DNA of 48,001 nt from Gemmatimonadota bacterium. GTDB lineage: Bacteria; Gemmatimonadota; Gemmatimonadetes; Gemmatimonadales; GWC2-71-9. The translations under genes and the position numbers were made by a program. The stretch covers positions 1 through 48,001 of the forward strand of contig QHTK01000060.1 in the NCBI GenBank assembly GCA_003220795.1. The letters are read 5' to 3'. Below, in pieces: positions 7,494-16,333 of this stretch (positions within the stretch are counted from its first letter, which is position 1; every line of letters starts with the position of its first letter). The notes beneath the pieces were generated by a model. The model did not search any database. It was given only the letters and a program-made list of their open reading frames with translations, and was not told the DNA's origin.

Positions 7494-9800
7494 ATGCCCA
7501 TCGCCCACAATCTCGGCTTCCCACCCCTTGGTCCGAACCGCGAGCTGAAACGCGCCACCGAGGGCTACTGGAGCAGCAAAGTCTCTCGCACCGACCTGCT
7601 GCGGACCGGCGCAGCGCTGCGCGCCGCGCACTGGGGGTTGCAGCGCGACGCCGGCCTCGATCTCATTCCGTCGAACGATTTCTCCTACTACGACCGCGTG
7701 CTCGACACGAGCGCGATGGTGGCCGCGGTCCCAGCGCGGTACGGGTGGTCGGGTGGTCCGGTCGACCTCGACACCTACTTCGCGATGGCGCGGGGCGTGC
7801 AGGCCGGTGGGCGCGACGTCACCGCCATGGAAATGACGAAGTGGTTCGACACGAACTACCACTACCTCGTCCCCGAGTTCGACCGGGGGCAGGCGTTCCG
7901 CCTCGCTTCGACCAAGCCGGTCGACGAGTTCCAGGAGGCGAAGGCGCTCGGGTTTCACACCAAGCCCGTCCTGATCGGTCCGGTCACGTTTCTCCTGCTC
8001 GGGAAGACGCGGGCGGCGGCGTTCGATCGTCTCGAGCTGCTCGATGCGCTGTTACCGGTGTATGGCGAGGTCCTGGCGCGGCTCGCCGCGGCCGGAGCGA
8101 CGTGGGTTCAGCTCGACGAGCCCTCCATCGCGCTCGACCGCACGCCCCAGGAGCTCGCGGCCTACGGCCGGGCCTATCGCTTCCTCACCGAGCGCGCACC
8201 GCAGCTCAAGCTGCTCGTCGCGACGTATTTCGCGGGGCTCGAGGACAGCCTGGCCACCGCGCGGGAGCTGCCCGTGGCCGGTTTGCACGTCGACGTCGTG
8301 CGGGCGCCGCGGCAGCTCGATCCGCTGCTCAAGGCGTGGCCCAAGGGTCGGGTGCTTTCGCTGGGCGTGGTCGACGGCCGTAACGTGTGGCGCGCCGATC
8401 TGGCGGCGGCACTCGGATTGCTCGAGCGCGCGCGCGAGCGCATCGGCGCCGACGAGCTGTGGGTGGCGCCGTCCTGCTCGCTGCTGCATGTCCCGGTCGA
8501 CCTCGATCTCGAACGCCGGCTCGACCCCGACTTGAAGGGCTGGCTCGCGTTCGCGAAGCAGAAGCTCGCCGAGGTAGCCACGCTGACGCGGGCGGTGCGC
8601 GACGGTCGCCAGGCCGTGGCTGCAGAGCTCGAGGCGAACGCGCGGGCGATCGCCGGCCGCCGCTCGTCGCGGCGGATCCACGATCCGGCGGTGAAGCAGC
8701 GCGCCGGCGCCGTGGGCGATCGCGACCTGCGACGCGCCTCACCCCACGCGGCGCGGCGCAAGCAGCAGCTCCGCCTGCCGCTCTTCCCGACGACCACGAT
8801 CGGGTCGTTCCCCCAGACGGCGGAGGTGCGGGCGGCGCGCAAGCAGCTGCACGACGGCAAGCTGACACCGCAGGAGTACGATGCCTTCATCGCCGATCAG
8901 ATCGCACGCACGCTCAAGCTGCAGGAGGAGATGGGGCTCGACGTGCTGGTGCACGGGGAGTTCGAGCGCAACGACATGGTCGAGTACTTCGGCGAGCAGC
9001 TCGCGGGGTTCGCCTTCACGGAGCACGGCTGGGTGCAGTCGTACGGCACGCGCTACGTGAAGCCGCCGCTCATCTATGGGGACGTGTCGCGCCCCAAGCC
9101 GATGACCGTCCGCTGGAGCACCTATGCGCAGTCGCGGACCGCGAAGCCCGTGAAGGGGATGCTCACCGGCCCGGTGACCATTCTGCAGTGGTCGTTCGTG
9201 CGCGACGACCAGCCGCGCGCCGAGACCGCGAAGCAGCTGGCGCTGGCGATCCGCGACGAGGTGAAGGATCTCGAAGCGGCCGGGATCCGGGTGATCCAGA
9301 TCGACGAACCCGCGTTACGGGAAGGCCTGCCGCTCAAGCGGGCGGAATGGCCGGCGTACCTCGACTGGGCGGTGAACGCGTTCCGTCTCGCCACGAGCAG
9401 CGTGTCGGACGCGACTCAGATCCACACGCATATGTGCTACAGCGAGTTCAACGACGTCATTCGCGTGATCGAGAAGATGGACGCGGACGTCATCTCGATC
9501 GAGAACGCGCGCTCGGGCTCCGAGCTGCTGGACGCGTTCCGCGAGTACAAATATCCCAACGAGATCGGCCCGGGGGTGTACGATATCCACTCGCCGCGCG
9601 TCCCGAGCTCGGCCGAGATCGTGGCCGCCTTGAAGCGCATGCAGGCCGTGCTGCACGACCGGCAGATCTGGGTGAACCCCGACTGCGGTCTCAAGACGCG
9701 GGGCTGGGACGAGACGCTCGCGGCACTGCGTAACATGGTACAGGCGGCCCGGCAGCTGCGGCCGGTCCCCGCGCCCGCTTCGGCACCGGCGCGCGGATGA
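7494..9800 (+). CDS. metE: Cobalamin-independent methionine synthase
   Basis: 768 residues, the usual MetE length. It transfers the methyl group of 5-methyltetrahydropteroyl-glutamate to homocysteine in the cytoplasm, the last step of methionine synthesis. Both halves of the double barrel are present: the N-terminal half begins [20 protein letters not shown], and the catalytic half begins [19 protein letters not shown] near residue 425. The zinc ligands are H646 and C648 ([10 protein letters not shown]), E670 (SIENARSG) and C731 (NPDCGLKTR). The gene stands alone, with no B12 or SAM riboswitch that I can recognise upstream. Confidence 0.97.
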   Translation: MPIAHNLGFPPLGPNRELKRATEGYWSSKVSRTDLLRTGAALRAAHWGLQRDAGLDLIPSNDFSYYDRVLDTSAMVAAVPARYGWSGGPVDLDTYFAMARGVQAGGRDVTAMEMTKWFDTNYHYLVPEFDRGQAFRLASTKPVDEFQEAKALGFHTKPVLIGPVTFLLLGKTRAAAFDRLELLDALLPVYGEVLARLAAAGATWVQLDEPSIALDRTPQELAAYGRAYRFLTERAPQLKLLVATYFAGLEDSLATARELPVAGLHVDVVRAPRQLDPLLKAWPKGRVLSLGVVDGRNVWRADLAAALGLLERARERIGADELWVAPSCSLLHVPVDLDLERRLDPDLKGWLAFAKQKLAEVATLTRAVRDGRQAVAAELEANARAIAGRRSSRRIHDPAVKQRAGAVGDRDLRRASPHAARRKQQLRLPLFPTTTIGSFPQTAEVRAARKQLHDGKLTPQEYDAFIADQIARTLKLQEEMGLDVLVHGEFERNDMVEYFGEQLAGFAFTEHGWVQSYGTRYVKPPLIYGDVSRPKPMTVRWSTYAQSRTAKPVKGMLTGPVTILQWSFVRDDQPRAETAKQLALAIRDEVKDLEAAGIRVIQIDEPALREGLPLKRAEWPAYLDWAVNAFRLATSSVSDATQIHTHMCYSEFNDVIRVIEKMDADVISIENARSGSELLDAFREYKYPNEIGPGVYDIHSPRVPSSAEIVAALKRMQAVLHDRQIWVNPDCGLKTRGWDETLAALRNMVQAARQLRPVPAPASAPARG

Positions 9801-9825
9801 TCGGAGCAGGGTCTCGGCCCGGCCG

Positions 9826-9854
9826 TTGACCCCTCACGCCGGCTACCGCATACT
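9826..9854 (+). promoter_or_regulatory. Sigma70-type promoter placed for a leaderless mRNA
   Basis: TTGACC at 9826-9831, a 17-base spacer and CATACT at 9849-9854. Only six bases separate the -10 from the ATG at 9861, so the transcript should start at or next to the start codon. No ribosome site is present. The same -10 (CATACT) with a perfect TTGACA occurs at 16575-16603. Confidence 0.65.
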
Positions 9855-9860
9855 TCGTTC

Positions 9861-10478
9861 ATGAGCAGCGCCGAGATCCGCATTACCGCCGAGCCGATCG
9901 ACAACGCCCGCTGCAAGTTCCTGGTGAGCGAGCCGGTCCACGAGGGCGGGGTGCGGCGGTTCGCGTCGCCGGATGACGCGAACGGCTCCCCGTTGGTCGA
10001 GGCGATCTTCGCGATTCCCGGGGCCGACGTCGCCGAGGTCATCGTGTCCGGCAATCTCGTCACGGTGGTCAAGCGGAGCGCCGCGCCGTGGCAGGCGATC
10101 GGCAAGGCAGTGGGCGGGGCAATCCGCGCCGCGCTCGCGGGCGCCCGGCCGGCCGTGGCGCCGAAGCCAGCGGCGCCGGTGGCGGCGGGCGGCGCGGACG
10201 ACGACACTCTGTACGACCGGGTCGCCGAGCTGTTCGAAACCCAGGTCAATCCGATGGTCGCCCGGCATGGCGGACGGGTGGAGCTGATCGACGTGCAAGA
10301 CGCGTTCGTCATGCTCCGGATGGCCGGCGGGTGTCAGGGCTGCGGCATGGCGGATGTGACCTTGCGGCAGGGCATCGAGGCGATGCTGCAGCAGGCCGTT
10401 CCGGAAGTCAAAGGGATCGTCGACATCACCGATCACACCGCGGGCGCCAACCCCTACTTCGCCGCCTCCAAGAAGTAA
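9861..10478 (+). CDS. Nfu-type iron-sulfur cluster scaffold/carrier protein
   Basis: 205 residues. Residues about 5-90 are an Nfu_N domain ([40 protein letters not shown]). An Ala/Pro-rich linker follows. Residues about 112-195 form a NifU C-terminal domain with the cluster-binding C158-x-x-C161 ([13 protein letters not shown]). Proteins of this layout carry [4Fe-4S] clusters to apo-enzymes. The many Fe-S proteins nearby (radical SAM, ferredoxin, Rieske, Mrp) are plausible clients, but that is inference. Confidence 0.92.
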   Translation: MSSAEIRITAEPIDNARCKFLVSEPVHEGGVRRFASPDDANGSPLVEAIFAIPGADVAEVIVSGNLVTVVKRSAAPWQAIGKAVGGAIRAALAGARPAVAPKPAAPVAAGGADDDTLYDRVAELFETQVNPMVARHGGRVELIDVQDAFVMLRMAGGCQGCGMADVTLRQGIEAMLQQAVPEVKGIVDITDHTAGANPYFAASKK

Positions 10479-10498
10479 GGGCGCAGCATGCTGCGCCC
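10479..10498. repeat. Second copy of the REP-like palindrome, centred on a start codon
   Basis: GGGCGCAGCATGCTGCGCCC is a perfect 20-bp palindrome whose centre falls within the ATG at 10488. It begins one base after the TAA of the Nfu gene. It shares its GGGCGCAGCAT core and CTGCGCCCCT arm with the hairpin at 4787-4816. Confidence 0.8.
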
Positions 10499-11738
10499 CT
10501 CCCCCGGTCGGCTGCTGCTGCTCCTTCCGACCGCCACGTACCGCGCCACCGCGTTCGTGGAAGCGGCCCGCCGGTTGGGCGTCGAGCTGACGGTCGCGTC
10601 CGAGCTCCCCAGTACCTTCGAGCAGGTCCAACCGGCCGGACTCGTGACGCTCGATTTCTCCGACCCCGAGCGAGCGGCGCAGCAAGCCGCCGAGTTTGCC
10701 CGACGCCACCCGATCGCGGGGGTCATCGGCGTGGATGACGATGGCGCCGTCGTGGCCGCCGCGATCGCCGAGCGGCTCGCGCTCAAGGGCAATCCGCCGG
10801 CGGCCGCGCTCGCCGCGCGCGACAAGCACCTGCAGCGGCGGGAGCTCGCACGCCACGGCGTCCCGGTGCCGCGGTTCGAGCTGCACAACGTCGACGAGGA
10901 CGTGACGCAGCTCGCCGCGCGTGTGCACTACCCCTGCGTGCTAAAGCCGCTGCGGCTCGCGGCCTCGCGCGGCGTGATCCGCGCCGACGACGCACCGGGA
11001 TTCGGAGCAGCGCTCGAGCGCCTGCGGACCATCCTCGAGCAAGCGGGATGCGAGCGGTCTATTCTCGTCGAAGACTTCGTCCCGGGGCCCGAAGTGGCGC
11101 TCGAAGGACTGGTGATCGATGGGCGGCTCGAGGTGCTCGGCCTGTTCGACAAACCCGACCCGCTCGACGGCCCGTTCTTCGAGGAAACCATCTATGTGAC
11201 GCCGTCTCGCCTGCCGACGCCGGCTCAGCAGGCGCTGGTCGCATGCGGGGAGGCGGCGGTGGCGGCGCTGGGGGTGCGGGAGGGACCGATCCACGCGGAG
11301 TTACGCCACAACGCCCGTGGGCCATGGCTGATCGAGCTCGCGGCGCGCCCGATCGGGGGGCGGTGCAGTGCGGCACTCCGGTTTACGGCCGGGGAAACGG
11401 GAAGGGAAAACGGGCTGGCGTCGCTCGAAGAGCTGATCATTCGGCACGCACTGGGGATGCCGCTCCCGGCGCTCGAGCGGGAGGAGCGTGCCGCGGGGGT
11501 CATGATGATCCCGGTCCCGGGAGCGGGGGTGCTGCGCGAGGTGCGGGGGATCGCCGAGGCGCGGGCCGTGCCCCTCGTCGAAGACGTGGCGATCACGGCA
11601 CACCCGGGCGAGGCGCTCGTGCCCTGGCCCGAGGGGTCGCGCTACCCGGGGTTCATCTTTGCGCGGGGCGAAACGCCGGAGGCAGTCGAGCGGGCGCTGC
11701 GCGCCGCCCACGGCCGCCTCACATTCGTTTTGGAGTAG
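10488..11738 (+). CDS. ATP-grasp domain ligase of unknown substrate
   Basis: 416 residues. Residues about 1-110 resemble the N-terminal Rossmann-like part of ATP-grasp enzymes (ITGVDDDGAVVAAAIAERL-like segment, then AARDKHLQRRELARHGVPVPRF). The ATP-grasp core follows, with YPCVLKPLRLAASRGVIRADD, ILVEDFVPGPEVALEGLVIDG and a catalytic HAELRHNARGPWLIELAARPIGG. Such enzymes join a carboxylate to an amine or thiol through an acyl-phosphate; biotin carboxylase and L-amino-acid ligases are relatives. A low-complexity TGRENG insertion interrupts the normally compact segment before LEELIIRHALG. The start codon lies inside a palindrome and there is no later ATG near the N-terminus. Confidence 0.8.
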   Translation: MLRPSPGRLLLLLPTATYRATAFVEAARRLGVELTVASELPSTFEQVQPAGLVTLDFSDPERAAQQAAEFARRHPIAGVIGVDDDGAVVAAAIAERLALKGNPPAAALAARDKHLQRRELARHGVPVPRFELHNVDEDVTQLAARVHYPCVLKPLRLAASRGVIRADDAPGFGAALERLRTILEQAGCERSILVEDFVPGPEVALEGLVIDGRLEVLGLFDKPDPLDGPFFEETIYVTPSRLPTPAQQALVACGEAAVAALGVREGPIHAELRHNARGPWLIELAARPIGGRCSAALRFTAGETGRENGLASLEELIIRHALGMPLPALEREERAAGVMMIPVPGAGVLREVRGIAEARAVPLVEDVAITAHPGEALVPWPEGSRYPGFIFARGETPEAVERALRAAHGRLTFVLE

Positions 11739-11741
11739 AGG

Positions 11742-12563
11742 CTAGACCGCGGTGGCCACGCACTCGAGCCAGTTGCGCGGCACGCTGTGGAAGCCCGTCT
11801 CGTCCATGGCGCGCCGCAATCCTTCCTGGAGCGCCTTCGAGCCTTCCTCGAGCGGCACCCCCGGCAGCGCGCCTTCGATGAAGAGGGAGAAGCGCCCGAT
11901 GTCCTCGATGCTTTCCGGGGTCATTTCGATGCGCACCAGCTCGACGCTGGGCCGCGAGAAGCCGGCGCGGACGCACAGGTCGGAGTACTCGTCGGCGGTG
12001 AGGAACTGGCGCGCCACCGCCGTCGCGGTGTGCTGCACGTTCAGGCCGCGCTCCCGCAGCACCTGCACCGCCCGTACGACCCAGCGCCGCCAGAAGCCCG
12101 ACGTCCCCTCGACGTAAGCGCCGTTGAAGAACGTCGTGTTGAATGCGAACACGCCGCCCTTGTTCAAGACTTTGCGAATCTCCGACATGACCTGCGCTTT
12201 GTCTGGAACAAGATGGATCGCGTTGAGGAACACCACCGCGTCGGCCGACGACACCAGACGCGACACCCACTCCGCGCTCCCCTGCATGAACTCCACGACC
12301 TTGGAGTGAATCGCCGCACGGGCCTTGGCGAGCGCGGACGGCGACGGGTCGATCCCGATCACCATGGCGTTGCGGCCGTCATCGAGCCGTTCCAGGATCA
12401 GCTTTGTCACAGCCCCCGGCCCGCACCCCAGGTCGACGATCTTGCGTCGTCCGGGGCAGATCACTCGCTCCACAATCCAGCGGTTGACCTCGGTGAAGAA
12501 CGGATGCCGCGTGAACGCTTCAAACGAGAAGCGTTCCGATTCATCTACGGTGCGACTGACCAT
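11742..12563 (-). CDS. Class I SAM-dependent methyltransferase
   Basis: 273 residues starting at an ATG with GGAGGT upstream. The SAM-binding motif I is IVDLGCGPGAVTKLIL at about residues 42-57, followed by the acidic end of strand 2 (VIGIDPSPSAL) and motif III-like VFLNAIHLVPDKAQVMSEIRKVLNKGGVFAF. The substrate is unknown; the layout fits small-molecule or lipid methyltransferases of the UbiE type. The gene lies 14 bases after the lectin-like exported protein gene on the same strand, so the two are probably co-transcribed, and it ends three bases from the convergent ATP-grasp gene. Confidence 0.88.
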   Translation of the reverse strand: MVSRTVDESERFSFEAFTRHPFFTEVNRWIVERVICPGRRKIVDLGCGPGAVTKLILERLDDGRNAMVIGIDPSPSALAKARAAIHSKVVEFMQGSAEWVSRLVSSADAVVFLNAIHLVPDKAQVMSEIRKVLNKGGVFAFNTTFFNGAYVEGTSGFWRRWVVRAVQVLRERGLNVQHTATAVARQFLTADEYSDLCVRAGFSRPSVELVRIEMTPESIEDIGRFSLFIEGALPGVPLEEGSKALQEGLRRAMDETGFHSVPRNWLECVATAV

Positions 12564-12577
12564 GCGACCTCCGCTTC

Positions 12578-13246
12578 CTACAGCTTATGGATTACGAGTG
12601 GGCTCAAGTGTACGTCGAGATTGTGATTGACGCGATAGCCCACGATACCCTTGGTATCGAGTCCGGAGGCGTCGGCGGAGTAGACTTCCTTGCCGTTCAC
12701 CTGGAAGGTGACTTTCCCGCCACGCACCATGATGCTCAGCTCGTTCACGGCCTTGCCGGTCGAATCAGCCTTGACGACCGCGTCGTTGTCGGTCCAGTTA
12801 GGCGTCACCGCGGCCGTCGAGTCACCGGCGACGCGCCGCTTCACCAGGAACTTGCCGTCTCCCCGCACCAGGAAATAGGTATACCGGTTCTGCGCGTCGC
12901 CGAGATGACTGCCGCCGACAAACAGTCCGTACCCCTCCGGGTGACGCGGATTCACGGTTTGCGTGAACGTCGCGACGACGCGGTAGTTGCCTGCGCCCAG
13001 GTCCCGGTCCCGCCACAGGATGACGGCGGGTCCGAGCGTCGTGTGCAAGCCGGTTCCCATCGTTTGGATCTTCGCGTCCGCGAGCGGCCGGTTCTTGTCG
13101 GTCCTGGCGTGCCACCCCGCGGGGAGCGTGCCGCCGCCGGCGATCTTCGCATCCGGATCGCGGTCCTGCGCCACCACTCCCGCGGCGACACCGAACCACA
13201 GCAGCGTAGAGAAAGCAGCGGTCAACCGAGTGGCGGGTATAGGCAC
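12578..13246 (-). CDS. Exported lectin/glucanase-fold protein (DUF1080- or LamG-like)
   Basis: 222 residues from a GTG at 13246, chosen because it begins a signal peptide (PIPATRLTAAFSTLLWFGVAAGVVAQ). Longer starts would overlap the divergent sigma gene. The mature protein is all-beta in pattern (NYRVVATFTQTVNPRHPEGYGLFVGG, YFLVRGDGKFLVKRR, VNELSIMVRGGKVTFQVNGKEVY, GIVGYRVNHNLDVHLSPLVI), which matches the concanavalin-like fold of DUF1080 and LamG proteins. These bind or cleave glycans; no catalytic residues can be assigned. It lies back to back with the second ECF sigma gene. Confidence 0.7.
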   Translation of the reverse strand: MPIPATRLTAAFSTLLWFGVAAGVVAQDRDPDAKIAGGGTLPAGWHARTDKNRPLADAKIQTMGTGLHTTLGPAVILWRDRDLGAGNYRVVATFTQTVNPRHPEGYGLFVGGSHLGDAQNRYTYFLVRGDGKFLVKRRVAGDSTAAVTPNWTDNDAVVKADSTGKAVNELSIMVRGGKVTFQVNGKEVYSADASGLDTKGIVGYRVNHNLDVHLSPLVIHKL

Positions 13247-13274
13247 CAAGGCCTCGCGCAACGGGACATGGGGC

Positions 13275-13302
13275 TGGACTGACCCCCGAACGGTGCTACT
13301 AT
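13275..13302 (+). promoter_or_regulatory. Possible promoter of the second ECF sigma operon
   Basis: TGGACT at 13275-13280, a 16-base spacer and TACTAT at 13297-13302. The following AT-rich leader contains AATCTAA twice, just before the GTG start at 13324. The match is moderate, and an ECF-type promoter could equally be present. Confidence 0.35.
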
Positions 13303-13323
13303 GCAAATCTAACGAAAATCTAA

Positions 13324-13920
13324 GTGACCCAGCCAAAACGTCTTAGTCAAGAGGCGGAGCGAACGCTGGTTCGGCGCTTGAAAGCGCGGGACGAGCGGGC
13401 GTTGGGTGAGCTGTACGATGTGCTGGCGCCGTGGGTGCTCGGGCTCGCCTGCCGCATTCTGCACGATGAGGCGGAAGCTGAGGAGGTCGCGGGCGACGTA
13501 TTCGCGCAGGTGTGGCGCCACGTCCACAGGCACGATGCGAGACGTGGCCCGCTCGTGCCATGGATTCTCGCGATCGCCCGGAACCGCGCGTTGGATGCGC
13601 TGCGGCGGCGCCGGCGATGGTGGCGCAAGGCCGAGCGGTGGGAGCAAGCGCAGGTCGCGGGGCAGGACGTCGACGCCCCGTCGGGCCCCGACGAGTCGGC
13701 GGTGCCGGGGTGGCCCTTGCACCGCGAGGTGCACGCCGCGCTCGCGGCACTGCCCGAGGAACAGCGGCGGGTCGTGCTGCTGGCGTATTTCGAAGGACTG
13801 ACGCACAGCGAGATCGCCCGGCGGCTCGATCAGCCGCTCGGCACCGTGAAGACGCGGCTGCGGATCGCGCACCAGAAGCTGAGCGCGACGCTCGACCACT
13901 TGAAGGACTGGTTGGTATGA
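13324..13920 (+). CDS. ECF-family sigma factor (SigK-like)
   Basis: 198 residues from a GTG. Region 2 spans about residues 15-85 (ALGELYDVLAPWVLGLACRILHDEAEAEEVAGDVFAQVW) and region 4 about 133-190 (LPEEQRRVVLLAYFEGLTHSEIARRLDQPLGTVKTRLRIA). The GELYD signature and the RskA-like partner gene, which overlaps by ATGA, place it with SigK/ECF19-like factors. No clear Shine-Dalgarno sequence precedes the GTG. It is divergent from the lectin-like exported protein, which could be a target. Confidence 0.92.
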   Translation: MTQPKRLSQEAERTLVRRLKARDERALGELYDVLAPWVLGLACRILHDEAEAEEVAGDVFAQVWRHVHRHDARRGPLVPWILAIARNRALDALRRRRRWWRKAERWEQAQVAGQDVDAPSGPDESAVPGWPLHREVHAALAALPEEQRRVVLLAYFEGLTHSEIARRLDQPLGTVKTRLRIAHQKLSATLDHLKDWLV

Positions 13921-14504
13921 CGGACTGGCTGGGCATGGCGGCGCGTCCGAGGAGCCCGCACCCGGAGCTGAAGGCGCGGGTCCTGGCGCGCGCGCTCGAG
14001 CGGCGGCGCGGGATCGCGCTGCTCGCGGCGGCCGCGGCGCTCCTCCTGGTGCTCGCCGGCGGTGGGAGCGCCTACTGGGCCTCGCGTACGATCCGCGCCT
14101 TGAGCGCGGAGCGGGATACGCTCTCGGCACGTCTGGCGGCGCTCGAGGACACGGTCAACACCTTCATTCACGGGACCGCGACGCGGCTCGTGCAGATGCC
14201 GGTGTCGACCGGCGGCCGGCTCGGCGCGGTGACCATCTTCGCGGACGGCGTGCACCATCGCTGGCTGGTGCGCTGCGACGGGCTCGCGCCGAACGAACCC
14301 GACCAGGCATATCAGCTGTGGTTCATCACGGACAAGGGGATGCGGACCGCGGCGATCATGCCCATGGACCAGGACCGTCCCATGGTCATGGCGCTGGAGA
14401 TGCCGACCGGCGATGCGCACGTGATAGGAGCCGCGATGACCATCGAGCCGCGGGAGGGCTCGGCCGAGCCGCGCGGTCCGATGGTGTTCCACCAGCTGCT
14501 CTAG
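13917..14504 (+). CDS. RskA-type membrane anti-sigma factor lacking the zinc-binding domain
   Basis: 195 residues. The N-terminal cytoplasmic part is only about 32 residues and has no HxxxCxxC. A transmembrane helix lies at about 35-57 (ALLAAAAALLLVLAGGGSAYW), a short coiled-coil at about 60-80, and an RskA C-terminal domain with DQAYQLWFITDKGMRTAAIMP follows. RskA proteins hold their sigma factor at the membrane until cleaved. The stop codon overlaps the convergent greA stop in one CTAG. Confidence 0.85.
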   Translation: MTDWLGMAARPRSPHPELKARVLARALERRRGIALLAAAAALLLVLAGGGSAYWASRTIRALSAERDTLSARLAALEDTVNTFIHGTATRLVQMPVSTGGRLGAVTIFADGVHHRWLVRCDGLAPNEPDQAYQLWFITDKGMRTAAIMPMDQDRPMVMALEMPTGDAHVIGAAMTIEPREGSAEPRGPMVFHQLL

Positions 14505-14995
14505 ACTTTCTTCTCCGCGAGGTCGTGCACCGTCTCGAGCTCGACGATCTTGAGGCGTCGCTTCCCCAGCGGCAGCGTGATCGCCACGGTCTGACCGACC
14601 TTGCCGCCGAGCAGCGCCTTGCCGAGCGGTGAGGCCATCGAGACAGGCAGCTCCGCGGTGTCGTCGTCCCCCTCGATGAATTCACCGAGCGTGAGGGCGT
14701 ACGTCTCACGCTTCTTCGTGTCGAGATCCTGGACCGTGACCCGCGAGCCGAACCCCACGCGGTCGCGCGGGATATCGTCTTCTTTCACGCTCGAGAGCTT
14801 GGAGAGGCGCAGCCGCAAATGCGAGGCGCGCGCCTGGGCGAACTGCTGTCGCTCGAGCGCCGCTTTGTATTCCGAGTTCTCCCGCAGGTCGCCGTGGGCG
14901 CGCGCCTTCTCGATCTCCTTCGGAAGCACGAAGTTGATCTCGTGGTTCAAGCGCTCGACTTCGGCCTGCAGCCTCTGCTTGAGCTCGTCGATCAT
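14501..14995 (-). CDS. greA: Transcript cleavage factor GreA
   Basis: 164 residues, the normal size. The N-terminal coiled coil (residues about 1-75) carries the acidic tip and the signature HGDLRENSEYKAALERQ; the C-terminal FKBP-like domain includes VGFGSRVTVQDLDTKKRETY and SPLGKALLGGKVGQTVAITLP. GreA enters the polymerase channel and stimulates cleavage of backtracked RNA. The upstream spacer is occupied by an 8-bp repeat array, and no Shine-Dalgarno sequence is obvious before the ATG. Confidence 0.95.
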   Translation of the reverse strand: MIDELKQRLQAEVERLNHEINFVLPKEIEKARAHGDLRENSEYKAALERQQFAQARASHLRLRLSKLSSVKEDDIPRDRVGFGSRVTVQDLDTKKRETYALTLGEFIEGDDDTAELPVSMASPLGKALLGGKVGQTVAITLPLGKRRLKIVELETVHDLAEKKV

Positions 14996-15020
14996 GGTAA
15001 CTGGGAAAAGTAGCGTGGCC

Positions 15021-15068
15021 CGACGCTACGACGCTACGTTGTAGCACGTAGCGTCGTAGCAACGTACA
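15021..15068. repeat. 8-bp periodic repeat forming a 13-bp hairpin
   Basis: The stretch begins with CGACGCTA twice, then CGTTGTAG, CACGTAGC, GTCGTAGC and AACGTACA, all in 8-base phase. GCTACGACGCTAC at 15025-15037 pairs perfectly with 15048-15060. It fills the divergent spacer between greA and the Mrp gene, where the promoters of both should lie. Confidence 0.75.
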
Positions 15069-15086
15069 ACGCATCTTCTTACCCTC

Positions 15087-15893
15087 ATGCCTCTCAACAT
15101 CCGCACCTACCACGACCTGACGGAACCCGACCGGTCCGGTTTGCCCGACCAGATCGGGGCTCAGCGGCGCCGCGTGGCTGAGCGCCTGGCGACGGTCGGT
15201 CGCGTAGTGGCGGTGATGAGCGGCAAGGGCGGGGTGGGTAAGAGCTTCGTGACGGCCCATCTGGCCCGAGCCCTCGCCCGGGCCGGACGAGCCGTGGGCG
15301 TGCTCGACGCGGACCTGAACGGCCCCACGGCGGCGCGACTGTTGGAGGCGCCGGCGGCGCGGCTCGCGGTGCGGGAAGACGGCGTGCTCCCGGCCCTCGG
15401 GGTGGAGGGTGTGAAGTTCATCTCCATGGATCAGCTGCTCGAGGACGGTCGCCCGCTCGCCTTCCGCGGCCCCGAGCAGGAGAGCTTCGTGTGGCGCGGG
15501 GCGATGGAGGCGGCCGCACTGCGGGAGTTCCTCGGGGATGTGGTGTGGGGCACGCTGGACCTCCTGCTCATCGATCTCCCGCCCGGGATGCAGCGCTTCG
15601 CGGAGCTCGCCGACCTGCTCGGGGCCGCCCCGGCGGTGCTCACCGTCACGATCCCGACGCCCGAATCGCGCGACGCCGTGCGCCGCGCCATGCACGCCGC
15701 GCGGGATCGGGGCTCGGAGCTGCTCGGCGTCGTCGAGAACATGGTCGGCGGGGCGTTCAGGGGAAGCGCCGCAGACGACCTCGCCCGTGAGTTCGCGATT
15801 CCGGTGCTGGGACGGGTCCCGTTTCATCCGAACGACGCTGCGTGGCAGGGCATCGTCGACTCGGCACTCCGCACTCCGCACTCCGCACCATGA
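15087..15893 (+). CDS. Mrp/ApbC-type P-loop ATPase (Fe-S carrier family)
   Basis: 268 residues. A deviant Walker A motif GKGGVGKS lies at residues 46-53 (VVAVMSGKGGVGKSFVTAHLA). It is followed by the switch DADLNGPTAARLL and the Walker B-like DLLLIDLPPG. These features match Mrp/NBP35 ATPases, which bind and pass on [4Fe-4S] clusters; the usual C-terminal CxxC is not seen, so the role is less sure. The last residues (SALRTPHSAP) are encoded by a 7-bp tandem repeat. The stop overlaps the next ATG. Confidence 0.85.
   Translation: MPLNIRTYHDLTEPDRSGLPDQIGAQRRRVAERLATVGRVVAVMSGKGGVGKSFVTAHLARALARAGRAVGVLDADLNGPTAARLLEAPAARLAVREDGVLPALGVEGVKFISMDQLLEDGRPLAFRGPEQESFVWRGAMEAAALREFLGDVVWGTLDLLLIDLPPGMQRFAELADLLGAAPAVLTVTIPTPESRDAVRRAMHAARDRGSELLGVVENMVGGAFRGSAADDLAREFAIPVLGRVPFHPNDAAWQGIVDSALRTPHSAP
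15864..15888 (+). repeat. 7-bp tandem repeat GCACTCC at a gene end
   Basis: Three exact copies of GCACTCC plus GCAC. They encode the final residues of the Mrp-like ATPase and end two bases before the next start codon. Confidence 0.85.
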
Positions 15894-16333
15894 AGTTTCT
15901 CTGCGTCGAATGCGACCAACAAATGACATTTGAGGAGCGCCAGCTCCCGGGCGACGGCACGCTGGCCGCCGCCTTCCGCTGTCCGCGCTGCGGCCGGGCG
16001 GTCGCGCTGCTCACCAACCCCATGGAGACCCAACTGGTCGCGTCGCTGGGCGTGAAGATCGGGGGTACGACACTGCCGGCCCAACCGCTCGAAACGGTGC
16101 GCGGGATGGTGGCGACGGGGAGGGACGACGCGTTCGCCGACGGAGTCCGGGGTCGGGGATCCGGGGTCCGGTGGTCCGCCGACGCGGAGGACCGCCTGGC
16201 CCGTGTCCCCGGGTTCGTGCGCGGGATGGTGAAGCGGATCTACGCCGACTACGCGAACGATCGCGGGATCGCCGAGATCACGCCGGCGATGATGGACAGG
16301 GCTCGCAGCGAGCTCGGCCTCGAGGGGATGTGA
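15890..16333 (+). CDS. Zinc-ribbon protein with C-terminal PCP_red domain
   Basis: 147 residues. The ATG overlaps the previous stop by ATGA. C5-x-x-C8 and C31-x-x-C34 (CVEC, CPRC) form a zinc ribbon. A variable linker encoded by a G-rich repeat follows. Residues about 93-147 form a PCP_red domain (WSADAEDRLARVPGFVRGMVKRI and EITPAMMDRARSELG), first known from the C-terminus of light-independent protochlorophyllide reductase subunit B. There is no other sign of chlorophyll synthesis here. Two more PCP_red proteins follow within 3 kb, so the domain is the theme of this cluster. Confidence 0.82.
   Translation: MKFLCVECDQQMTFEERQLPGDGTLAAAFRCPRCGRAVALLTNPMETQLVASLGVKIGGTTLPAQPLETVRGMVATGRDDAFADGVRGRGSGVRWSADAEDRLARVPGFVRGMVKRIYADYANDRGIAEITPAMMDRARSELGLEGM

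Noticed and set aside
13247..13336. Longer N-terminus for the lectin-like exported protein
   Set aside because: The longer start would overlap the divergent sigma gene and put 30 residues before the signal peptide.
15021..15068. A small CRISPR array
   Set aside because: The units are 8 bases, imperfect and without spacers.
15890..16333. Evidence of photosynthesis from the PCP_red domain
   Set aside because: No bacteriochlorophyll or reaction-centre gene is in the window, and the partners are a zinc ribbon, Usp and radical SAM domains.
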